A DNA stretch of 64,000 nt, from assembly GCA_023935145.1 (NCBI GenBank), contig CM043697.1:44040501-44104500 (forward strand). The letters run 5' to 3'. Of this stretch, positions 47,939 through 59,200 are shown one piece after another. The notes beneath the pieces were generated by a model, which saw only the letters and a list, made by a program, of their open reading frames with translations, made no database searches and was not told the DNA's origin. The translations under genes and the position numbers were made by a program. Positions within the stretch are counted from its first letter, which is position 1, and each line of letters begins with the position of its first letter. This DNA is from Bretschneidera sinensis (taxonomy: Eukaryota; Streptophyta; Magnoliopsida; Brassicales; Akaniaceae).

Positions 47939-48257
47939 AAGGAAAAACACGTTCAACGAGGGCATTTAATACGAACACAGAAAAAGATGAGACCTTTAAA
48001 ATTTCAAGGCCACTTATACGCTTCTCTAGACGACTTTTCGTTTCTCGAGGATGACAAACTCGTTCCCAAGGTCGGCCATTTAACACAAGTTTGACTAGTG
48101 TGTCCCAGAGTTGGACACCCTACGCTCCAAGACCGAGCGCTCAGACCGCAGGATGCATCCTCAGCTCCACTCACGCCCGGTTCGATCCTTCATTAAAAGG
48201 TCGTGCCTCACAATACTTACTTAAGAACATAAATGTACTCAAGGAAGTGAGAGCCTG

Positions 48258-48854
48258 TGATGTGGCCCAAAGTACTCCGGCCTAGTAAACTCTCAGGCCT
48301 AGTAAACTCTCCGGCCCAGTAAACACTCCGGCCTAGTAAGCTCTCCGGCCCAGTAGGGTCCAGTAAACTCTCCGGCCCAACAGACTCTCCGGCTCAATGA
48401 AGAACGGCCCGACAAACCCACACCTGGCCCCCTTCTATGCACGTAGCCCTGTAGCCACTCTACACCACCCTACAACACGCTACCCTACAACCGTCTACAT
48501 CTGCAGTCCTACAACCACCCTACGGGACGCCTTCCTGCAGCCACCCTGTAACACGCAGTGCCCTGAGCCTATAATCAATGCCCTCCCAGGGGCAGATGGC
48601 TATAAATAAGTCGAGGTATGGAATTTATATTCATTCAGACTTATCTGCTCATGCACGATTTACTTTAGCCCTCGGCATCTCCTTTAAGCCTTCATGCTAA
48701 CTTAAGTTTCGGAGTGCCTTCGGAGGTCTACCCCTCCCTTCCTTCCGATGACCTTTAGTTCATACCTGTTACTTGTGTAGGGCCCAGGCCACGTCAGCAC
48801 CCATGCCACGAACACCCAGGCCACATCAGCACCAACCATTTTTTTGCATCAACA
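48258..48854 (+). repeat. Element B 3' LTR with expanded 17-bp minisatellite
   Basis: 597 bp, starting TGATGTGGCCC and ending TTGCATCAACA. It is 92 bp longer than the 5' LTR, mostly because units of the type GGCCTAGTAAACTCTCC (17 bp) occur about seven times at 48278-48395. The purine-rich AAGGAAGTGAGAG at 48241-48253 precedes it as PPT. Confidence 0.93.
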
Positions 48855-49340
48855 CTAGTGAAAGAAGCAAAAAGAAGCTGCGGAAAATGGCCACAGGAAA
48901 AACAATTACAAAAAATTGTCCTAACCTACTCCCCAACTTCATTATCCATTCCGCCTATTCACGCATAAACAGATACGCCATTTACCCACGATTTCACATT
49001 GGACACAAACTGGAACTAAATAAATAATAACGACCACTCTTTAGGATACAAAGCACAAAGAAATTAGAACTGAAGGGTTTTCAAGGGAGAATGTGAAGGA
49101 TTTTGGGGTGTTTGATGGGCGAGAAAGTGAGGTAAACTCTGGATTTTCCCTCTGAAATCACCGAGCAATTTCTTCTCAAGCAAAGGCCCTCAGGTACAGT
49201 GAGAGAGGAAGAAAGAGAGAGAGGAAGAGAAAGAACTCACTTGAAAATCATTTTTTGCTGGATCTTGAGAAGAATCAGCCAGCCGCTCAGAGAGAGTCGA
49301 AAGGGAAAGAAGAACAGAAGAAAGACATACGGTATCGTTA
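48855..49340. other. Right flank of element B; possible 5' end of a minus-strand gene
   Basis: On the minus strand, 49340-49250 is CT-rich leader-like sequence leading to an ATG at about 49251 and a good GTGAGT donor. The rest may be intron. See the low-confidence gene spanning element B. Confidence 0.3.
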
Positions 49341-52300
49341 AAAACTTCGACGATTAACAGTGCAACGAAACAATTGATTTGACATTGAAGCTATTAATTA
49401 ATTTTTTTATATCATGAGAAATACACATTAATTTCGTGTTTAAAAATCAATGGATGGATATTAATTAGGAAAAGGCATGGTGCTAGCCTCACACGGTACC
49501 ATCTAGTCCAAAAGCCATGGCCCTCAAGCTTTCGTTGTAGGCCCACAACTCAATTCTCTTCTTGGACTAAGTGTGTAAGAATTAAACCCATGACCCGATG
49601 GATGTGCCCAACATGGCGAATAATTAGGGTGAGAAAACTCAACTCACCTCTGCATGCCCTGCCCCCAGTGCCAGTAAGTATTTTCTGACCAGGATCCATC
49701 TCGATATCCATTTTCAAAAAAATATCTGCCTCTGATGAATATGAATCACCCTTTATTGGTTCCAGTGAAAACAACAAAGGCCATGCGATAAAAAAGCGTT
49801 CTCCTTTTTCATGAAATTTGAAGTTTACCTATTTGTTGTTGTCAAAAATATCTGTTTATGTTAAAAATATGAAATCTGATAGCATGAAGTTTTCTGATGT
49901 TCAAGGTGATGAATACGAAGGTATGATTTTGAACTTTGTTTATGTGTCTTAGTCAACATGACATAACTAAGAAAAGTCTTTCAAAGTTTATGTATTTCGA
50001 GAAAAATAAATTAATGAGTGATACTGAGTTGACCTGAAATAAAAAGGTCTTTCATAAGAATATCAAGATGGTAGAGTTTCAGCATTTAGTTCTTTCTGTT
50101 TGGTCTCTTTTGAGATAGTTGATACTTCATTTTATATTTGGTTAGGACAAACGAGATTTTTGAAATGATCGAGACTAATCTACTTAATGTACGTTGATTA
50201 CATGAGATAAGTCATCAATAGCTTGTTTGCCACTCATCTTTATGAACTATTGTTTTGAACAATTAAAACCCATAAATTAAGCTCTCAAAAGAGCAATTCA
50301 TCACCGTGTATGATATCATCTCTATGTGTGGCTCTATTTTAGAGAGCAATATATTTTGGCCCACATCACTTGTCGATGACTCAATTCAAGAGATAATCAA
50401 TTTGGAAAATAACAAATCCTTTAGGGTGTGCATTTAGTAATTGAGAAAAGCGAGAAAAAAAAAAGATTATAAATAAAAGTATATACAATGAATTTTTCTT
50501 TTGTTTAATTTGAGGGAAAAGTGAAACCAAAAAAATTAATAGTACTGATTTTTTTTTTTTCAATTTTCAAGTACAAATCAAATTGAGAATATTGAATAGT
50601 GGAAAACAAAAATAATTTATTTTTTTCCTCTAATTAAATACCCTCAAAGTCCATTAAATTAATAGACTTCAGTTTCCTTCACTTTATAAGCCACGATCCA
50701 CGAGCCTTTGTTTAAGGCCCATGGCTCAATTCCTTTCTTAGACTTCGTGGGTAAAGCAAACCTTTCAACGCCCTCGATACCCCCACTTGGCTCATAAGTT
50801 TGCGTTACGTCGCTCTACGAAAAGAAACAACAACTAATTATTTCAAGTTGACGTGTCATTTGTGAATGTGGGACTAAAGTTAAATGGTTATACAAGCAAG
50901 TTACTAAATTAGAAATCATTACATTAAGAGTCCCATTTGGCTTGGACAAAGAATAAAATCATAATGAGATAAAATTAATACTTTAAAAATGAAGTTTGAT
51001 AAAGATTTAAGAAAAGTTATGTTTATATTTTTATTCGTAAGCTGTGTTGTTTTATTTTTTATCGGATTAAAAAATTCAATATCTCAACAAACATTACATT
51101 CCGATTGATTTGTTGTTTTTGTTGGGTTTTTTTTTGTCGATAAAAAAATCTCTATTATTGACATTCAAAGGCATATTTTCGCTAAACTCTAATTTTCTAG
51201 TTTTTCATTAAAGTTGATAAAATAAACAATTGAATGCCATAACAAAAAAAAAAAAAAAAATTTCAAAACAAAACACAGACATTAGAATAAAAATAATAAT
51301 AACTAGAGAAGATAACAACATACTAGAATGATTAAATGCTTGCATTTTGCATTGAGAGATTGAAAACTGAAGTGAAAAATACGGTTTGAGACAAAAAGAA
51401 TTTTAAAGGGGAGTTATAACTACAAAAGAGAGAGAGAGAGAGAGGAAGAGGTTAACTTAGAGTGAGAGTACTAAGGTGAGAGAAAAGTGGAGTGGGGAGA
51501 GCCTATTAAAAAAAATGGACGATTGTTTTGATGATTTTATTAGCAATTTTATCCTTAATAACACATTGATTTTATACTTATACATTAGTTTTTTTAGAAT
51601 AGATCGAATGGAATACAATTATCAATTTAAGATGACAATCTTATTCCTCTTAATATAGAGAAATTCTTGTGTGTGTGTGCATTGAGCCAATCAAACGATG
51701 TCAATAGTTTAATGCCCTATGTGATGTCATTTGATTGACTTGATGCACCGACGCAATCGCGAATTTCTATTTAATTAAACATAAGTCAATATAATTATAA
51801 AAAAATACCAACATTAATTTTTTAATCTCTCCCAAAGTTTCATTTTTAAGGTGTTGATTCTTTTTTATTTTATTATTTGCGTAACTTCCTTCCATAATGA
51901 AAAACAAGCAGCACTATAATTAATTAATTAATTAAACTACATATTGTTCACCTGTATAGATTACTAAAATTTTCCTCCCGAACAAGTAACAACAGCGTTA
52001 GCTTTCATTCAAGTGAAACCAAACAAACAAAACAAAGAGGATTGGGCTTTTTATTTATTGATACTTGTCAGTTTGGTATTAGCATATGAACATATTTTTT
52101 ATATATATACACTATAATATTAAATTATATTTTATATTAAAAAAATTAGAATAAAATGTGAAATTTAAGGATGAAAAACAAATATACAGCTGAAATAAGG
52201 AAAAAAAACATATAAAATATTGCTCCGCCTTTGGTGCAGCAATGAAAGACATCAAAATCACTGTAAAAAAACAAAGTTTGAAATTTTCCACCCCTCACTA

Positions 52301-53650
52301 AAAATATATATAAAATATTTTATTTACAAATAATTTGGTTTTGACATGATCAAATAACCTAACCCCGTTTGTTACATGAAATTGATTAATTGAAGGAGAA
52401 TAGAATTATAAGTCCACGTGCCTATCTAGTTTTTTTATTTGGTTGTAAAATAAATATAGAATTACAATTATATGATAAACTCAATTGCCATATAATGATT
52501 TGCCTAAACCTAAATAATTTGTATGTTTTTCACAATATAAATAATTACATTTAAAAAATAATAGATGGGTCTAATTTAAGTATTATTTATCCAATTATAA
52601 AAAATTGTTTTTCAAAGAGTCACCAAAACAAATTGTGAAATGATACAAAATAAGAGTTTTCTAAAATGGATTTGCAGCAAATCAAAAAAGGATTTCCACG
52701 AGACATCATGTTTTTTTTTATACATATTTTTTAGTAAACACAATATATTGGTAGTAAAAAATTTTATATTCGGTTGTAAAACTATTGTAGTTAGTATTAT
52801 TCTTCTTTATCACTTAATATGTTGAATTTACATTTGAATATGTAAAAAATTTGCTACTAAATATATTGTTTTATTACAAAATCTATTAGAGATTTATAAG
52901 TGAATTATCTTATAAGTCCTACTGAATTATAAGAGTACCAACAAAAATTGTAAGATTACACTCAAATTTTCCATTTAATACCGAAGCGTAATAGAGCGTG
53001 GAGCAATTTTTGTGTAGAATAGGTTTTATGAGGTCTTTAAAATCTCTTTAATAACATTGTATCATAATATATCATTTTATCTTTTACTTCAAGGTAAGAT
53101 AATATAATTGGTCGAGTTTTATAAAACAAAACCGTTATTGTACAAAATTTTTCGCATAGTTGTAAGTTTCGTTTTGTTTCGGTTTCAGCACTAAACCGAA
53201 ACGACATACCACTATACTTCATTTCCTCTTTTGTTTCGGTCTGTTTTGGTTCGTTTAGTCCGTTTCAGCTGAAATATTACAATATTAATTTTTTTTGTAT
53301 TTTTTAAAATTTTAAGAGGTAATTTAGAAATTTTCATTCTTTTTCTTCAATTGAGTGACGAAAGTGATATATTATTTTATTATTTGATGTTTGAATGATA
53401 ATTGTTTTATTATGATATATATATATATATACACACGTGTGTGTGTAAGGTATGTAATTTTATAATATGACAAAATCTCAATTTAGATTTATACCAAAAT
53501 TATTTATTATTGATTTTAAAGCAAAAAAATTTGAGTAGAATTAATTTATATATATTTTTAAATATATGTAATTTGACATGTAAATATTTGAAAATACTGT
53601 TGAGTTCAAAATGACGCACTGAAATAGATCGTCATTTAAAAAGTAAATTC
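49341..53650. other. AT-rich intergenic DNA
   Basis: I see no gene or RNA. Partly similar segments at 49525-49570 and 50718-50755 (GGCCCACAACTCAATTCTCT / GGCCCATGGCTCAATTCCTT) look like two copies of an old repeat. 50416-50655 has weak inverted ends (GGGTGTGCATTTAGTAATTG and, reversed, GGGTATTTAATTAGAGG), possibly a MITE. A GA run is at 51428-51443 and AT/GT microsatellites at 53415-53448. Confidence 0.45.
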
Positions 53651-53879
53651 CATTTGTAGTTCTTTTAGTTTGACTCTTATTTTTATTGAGTCTCTGTAGT
53701 TTAAAACGTTTTTATTGAATTCTTTAAGTTTGATATCCATTTCAATTAAGTCTTTCACCCAAACGATTCAATAATCCTGTTCACAACATGTATAGTGACG
53801 AATCCAAAGAAACTAAACCACACCCAAGTAGTTAAACCTTGTGTGAAGAAACTAAGTAAACATCACATGTAAATAGTAT

Positions 53880-54231
53880 TTACAGCTTCCAATAAATTCC
53901 AAGCCGATGCAAAATGGAAGCAACAATGGCCCAGAATAGGATGTCCGCGAAGATGACATAAAGCGCAGAACACCCACTCTTCGTGAATGCAAGACTCCAA
54001 TGAAAATGTTATTTTGAATCCAATATATCAGTGTATTATGCGGGTCACCATAATACCACCCGTTAATGAAACCTGCAAAAATTCCTTCAGCTGCCATAAC
54101 ATAAACAAGCATAGCATTCATGACAATCCATTCTAGTGGCAGGAACATGTACTTCAAATCCAAAATATCAACTAGGATATAAATGGTTGAGAAAACCAGA
54201 GCTGCTGCTCTAGATGTCAGACAAACGTAGG
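53880..54231 (-). pseudogene. Fragment of a heparan-alpha-glucosaminide N-acetyltransferase-like gene
   Basis: The minus strand reads the C-terminal membrane part of the plant HGSNAT-like family: YVCLTSRAAALVFSTIYILV, DLKYMFLPLEWIVMNAMLVY, AEGIFAGFINGWYYGDPHNT, then WIQNNIFIGVLHSRRVG. Near 53970 the frame is lost by an indel, and the natural ending (LYVIFADILFWAIVASILH, then RLGIYWKL and stop at 53882-53880) continues in another frame. No upstream exons were found to 55900. Length is about 115 codons against several hundred for the family. A truncated, frameshifted pseudogene fits best; a sequencing error could explain the frameshift but not the missing exons. Confidence 0.8.
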
Positions 54232-55900
54232 TAAAATTGTATTACTGTTTATTTAAAGGAATTACATGAGTAAAACGTAGAATATGTCTTAGAATGAGGA
54301 AAGCAATTTCCAGCATCATCAATGTTTTATCAACTTTATTTAATTAGTTTTTTATTATATAAATTATAATTTTATGTTTCAAATAAATTTTAGTAATTTT
54401 TGACTTTGAGAATTTTCATGTGTATAACATAATGATCATTTTAGTGAATTATTTGATTGGAACGAAAATTAACTTTAAAAAACAAAATGTTCTAAATTTT
54501 AGAGACATAATAAAAATACGAAATAAATTAAAAATAAAATTTACTTTTATTTAAATAATTAAAACAAAACTTTATCCCAGACAAAACTTTTAACTATTTT
54601 TCGAGAGTACGTTACTAGTTTAGCATGGTGGCAAACCTTGAGTAGTTAACAAACCCACACTTGACACGAAGAGTGAAAGTGAGCCAGCTGTGATTAACCT
54701 CTCTAATTACCTGTCTGACGAGTTGAATAAAAAGGACAAAAACACCATGCAGCCAAGTTAGTGACGTTTGCTCTAACTCCGTGCCACGCCAAGAAAGAGT
54801 TATATAATACGGAGTATGAAGATGGCCCATTAATCTCTTGGACACTACTAGCACAAAAAGGATCCTAAAACATCATATTAATAAAAAGAGCATACAGTGA
54901 AATTACATTATTAAATAAAAAATATCTCAATTTAAATTTATCAAAATAATATTTAATTTTATAATAAACATAATTTTTATTTTAATTATTAAATTAAAAG
55001 GATTGTGATTTATCATTATCATAATTCAAAAAACATTGTCAGAGAAACAACCCGTTAATCTTTTTGAGTCCATTTTAATTTGCCAATATATTTTTGACTC
55101 CTCACAACTAGGGATAATAATTCGTGAGTTTTTTTGTGGTTAACTGATTCGAACTTTGTCCGTTTAAGCGGGTATAGATAGAAATAAATGAGTTTTTCGT
55201 GATTACATGTATTATTTCATAATTTTTAACAGTTTCGGGTTCGAATTCGGATAACAAAGTTTAAAACGGATACAGTTTTTTATATGTAAAATTTTCCTTG
55301 TAACTTATCGATTGTCATCTTTACTTACCATCAAACAATCAAAAATAATTTTTTCTTTGCTCGTTATAATGATTTTTAAAAAAAAATCAATAAATTACTT
55401 ATAAAGCTTCCAAAAATAACGCATTATTAATTGTTGATAATTTCGAATGTTAAAATTTAGTAGATATTTGGAGGGTTTCTTTAGCTTTGCGGTAATCCAA
55501 ATTATAATCAACGAATGTGGGTGCACCTGTGTGATTATAGAACTGTGACTTCTGACTTTATAGGATTTCCCTCCAAGTATTTGTATTAGAACTAGAAAGG
55601 ACGGAGAATAATAGAGACACATGTAATTAAAACCGGGTGATATATGCATGCGCATAGGAGATATCGGTAAATGAGTAGCAAACATCGCCGCTTAGCCAGC
55701 CAGCACAAATAGAGAGAAAGAGAGAAAGAGTAGTACTCCAATAGGGATTGTGCAGAAGAATCAGCGGAGTTTTTCTGCAGAGTGCAATACCTTTTTTCGT
55801 ATGCATACATATACATATTTCAGTACAATCCACCAAAGCCCCGCCACGATCTCTGTACACACACCTAAATAAACGTTACAATACATCATTTACAAGCCAC
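54232..55900. other. AT-rich intergenic DNA
   Basis: No gene recognised. Open frames near 54615-54854 and 55395-55860 show no family motif. Confidence 0.45.
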
Positions 55901-55936
55901 TAGACAAATCACGCAATACATATTACACAGAGATCT

Positions 55937-55967
<31 letters not shown>

Positions 55968-56261
55968 GGTGAATTGCGAGAGAGGAGGGGGGGTTGGTGG
56001 GAGGGTAAAAGAGTATTGCTACATTTGAGAGCTGATTGCTGTGACACGGGACGCCTGGTTCTCAAGGACTTTACTGTTTCTTTTGTCTTCTTCTTTAATT
56101 TCTTAAATACAACCCTCATACTCTGATTTCTGATACCTCTCCCCTTCTCTCTATCCTTTGTTTTAAATAGCGGTTCTGTTTTGGTGGGTGTTCTATTCAT
56201 TTTTTGCTTTCTCTTTGTCTGTGTTTCTTATCTGAGAGAGAGAGTGAGGGAGAGAGGCGAG
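55600..56261 (+). promoter_or_regulatory. ARF promoter and 5' leader region
   Basis: Holds GA-rich repeats (AGAG run at 55932-55966; GAGAGAGAGAGTGAGGG near 56234), as often seen in plant leaders. GAGACA at 55614-55619 is the reverse of TGTCTC, the auxin response element core, so self-regulation is possible but unproven. The transcription start is not identifiable. Confidence 0.35.
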
Positions 56262-59200
56262 ATGGGTAGTGAAGGGCAGGGGCTTACAAGCACAGTTGAG
56301 ACCATTTCTGGCAGAAATCAAGGTGAGGAGTTCAATCTCCGCCTTTTTATAATTCATCTTCTTCATATATTATGTTACTTTTAACTTTTTGCGTTTTATA
56401 ATCTTCACGAGTTGTATTTGTAGTCATTGTTTTTCCTTGCATAAGCAATTGATTGGCATTCCTCTGTGCATGGACGGACTGTATTAATGGGTATCATGTA
56501 TAATACTCCATAGAGTTGTAAATATTTTATTGCAATAGTCAAAATTTCAGATTACTAATTCCCACCAAAAATTGTGATGTGTTATTTTATATATTTATTT
56601 ACTTTTTTCTCACATATGTTCCTGCTTTAAATTTTTTTTTTCAATCATGTTTTTCTTCAACAGCATATTGGTTACCCTAAAGATGAAGCTCTTTTTCATA
56701 ATTGGGCTTTTCAAAGCTACTTTTCATATTACCGTACTATATTTGTATGTATGTTTCAAAATATCCCATAACACCTTTTTGATTCGTTCATGGTGGATTT
56801 ATTAGCTGTGAGCCTGTGACAATGTTTTATCTGCTTGGAGCTGTGGCCTGTGGGTTTAATATTCTCAATAAAGTCAACAAACTCACCCCGTCTTTTGGTT
56901 TTTCTTATGTATTTCATATGAGCCTCGTGCAGATGATTGATAAAGTTAATTACCATTGCTTTAATTAATTAATCATGTGAGTTTGGAGGTCCTAAATCAC
57001 TTCACACACTAATCATTGAAATGGGTTCCCAATGTTGTCGTCCCTCATTACTAGAATCGGTATTTTTCTCTCCTCGTTTCTATTTTCTCCCAAAATTATT
57101 TGACTGGGTTTTCGGTGATTATCTTGAATTGTTATGATTTCAGGTGTTAAAGATGATATATATACTGAACTGTGGCATGCATGCTCCGGATCTCTTGTCT
57201 ATGTTCCGCGCGATGGAGACACGGTTTTCTATTTCCCTCAAGGTCACATTGAACAGGTTCCCACTGTCCCCTCCCCTGTATCTTTCTCTGTTTCATTCTC
57301 TGTTTTTCTGTTCTTTCAAAAGAAACTAAATAAACTTTATAGATTTTTCATTCAAAAGTAGGATTTTTTTTATTTGCTTGTAATATGCAATTGCAAATGA
57401 ATAGGGATGCGTATATATTTGAGATGGTTCAACTGATGTAAAGTAGGGTCCGATAAAAAAAACTGATGTAATATGGTGAAATCATTTCTTACATAAACGA
57501 ATTCTATAGTGTGTGTGGATGGAAGGGAATTTAGGGAAATGAAAAGAAAGGAAATAGAGGGGTACTTGTACCCCTTGTTTGGGATTTTTTAATTAAAAAA
57601 AGGAGGGGAAAGGAAATTGAGGGTTACAAAGTTTCTCTCCATTCCCTTTCAAAACCTTAGTCTTTCAATTCCTCAAATTGAGAGGATTTGAAGGGGGAGT
57701 TAACCTTCTTTGTTTTATTGTACTCACCATTATACCCTAACTTTTATGACATCCTATTTTTTTAATGAAGAGCCAAATAAAAGCATGTTATATCCATTCC
57801 ATTCCTTTCCCTTTTTTTTCTATTTTTAAACATCCGAACAAGAGGTACATCCGTGCATGTACCACGCCATTTTCTCTCCTTCCTAATTTTCCTTTCATTT
57901 TTCCCCTTTCCTTTCCCTCCAAACTTCGAAACATAGGGCTACTGTTGAGTTTTCTGTCTAAATCAAAATGTGATAATTTCATTTTAAATGCATGTGAACA
58001 AAAACAAGTGTGTGCCTCAAACAGGACTTGTGTTTGTATGTAAACAAATAGTAGGCGTAATTATTTTGCTTGTGGTAATTAAGTTCATAACTTGGTTATT
58101 TTAAAATCTGGTGCAGGTTGAGGCATATACAAACCAAGATGGTAAAGTTGAAATGCCTATCTACAATTTACCTTCCAAGATCCTCTGCAAGGTTGTATGT
58201 GTCCAGCTAAAGGTATTATATCATATTTCTCATGTGCATTTTTTGATGTGTTTTATTCAATTTCAACAATTTGGATTACAACTATGGATAATTTATATAT
58301 CATGGTGTTCTGGTGCTTTTTAGTTCATCTTTTTTTTAATTTTTTTTAAGATGGTCCCTTTTTGCTTTGTAGGCTGAAGCTACCACAGATGAGGCATTTG
58401 CACAAATTACTTTGCTTCCAGAGCCAAGGGTAAGTGACTTGGATGCCAAATGGGTCTCACGTAGATGTTATGAATAATTGAAAGATATTTTTGAGGGTGT
58501 TCTTTTGAGTATCTTATGGTTGTATGTGTTGAGACTTGAGAATCATCCTTAATTCCATTTACATAATTATTTGATTTCCAAAATTTAGGCGGTGATGGCA
58601 ATCCATGTGATGAAAATGCGCGTTCAAATTCATTTTTCTTTTATTCCCAAATGCTCTTGTTATAACAATGGAGTATGAGCATATTTATGATCATGATGTG
58701 ATTCCCTGCAGCAAGATGAGCAAAGTTTGGAGAGTGGAAATTCTCTACCTCTTCCTCGTAAATCACATTTGCGTTCTTTCAGCAAGAAACTCACTCCATC
58801 TGACACAAGTACTCATGGTGGATTTTCTGTTCCAAAGCGACACGCTGAGGAGTGCCTTCCACCTCTGGTTAATATATTTGTTCTTCTAATTTTCACTAGC
58901 ATTCTAGATATCTCATGATATGAGGTTTACATGTCAAAAATCTGTTTAATTTAAGTTTCTCTTGTTGTAATCTTTATAATTTCCTTGCATTTTGCGAGCA
59001 TTTTTACTTCTGGGATTGTATACAAATTCTTTCACTTATGAATTCACTTGTACTGCATAAAGCATGTGCCAACAATCTGGATAAGCCATATTATTCATAT
59101 GTCATACGATTTTGTTGCAGGACATGTCTCTGGAACCCCCAGTACAAGAATTGATTGCAAAGGACTTGCATGGGTGTGAATGGCGCTTTCGCCATATATA

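Larger units (their letters stand above)
37656..48854 (+). mobile_element. Element B: full-length Ty3/gypsy (Tat-lineage) retrotransposon
   Basis: 11.2 kb, with LTRs at 37656-38160 and 48258-48854 and a perfect 5-bp TSD CTAGT at 37651-37655 and 48855-48859. Same layout and orientation as element A (plus-strand gag-pol, antisense gene, 48-bp array, second antisense unit). It is clearly related to A but well diverged in sequence, so it is a separate insertion and not a segmental copy; the different TSD confirms this. Confidence 0.93.
35897..49251 (-). other. Possible small minus-strand gene with element B in its first intron
   Basis: A candidate only. Reading the minus strand: ATG with MIF and part of K at about 49251-49241, donor GTGAGT. 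After an acceptor near 36383, SILLITRDIERANLVLGFEQ follows in phase to a GT donor near 36322. Then a 29-base exon (IETFNVRTL) near 36160-36188 and a last segment (LCGIFKLSHISSKYCGDLA) ending with TGA at 35899. The joins are phase-consistent and the 49190-49340 sequence looks like a CT-rich leader, but I do not recognise the product, and short exons can arise by chance. If real, element B lies inside intron 1. Confidence 0.22.

Noticed and set aside
54615..54854. Minus-strand frame of 79 codons upstream of the HGSNAT-like fragment
   Set aside because: I checked it as a possible missing upstream exon. It shows no HGSNAT-like membrane segments and no matching splice sites.
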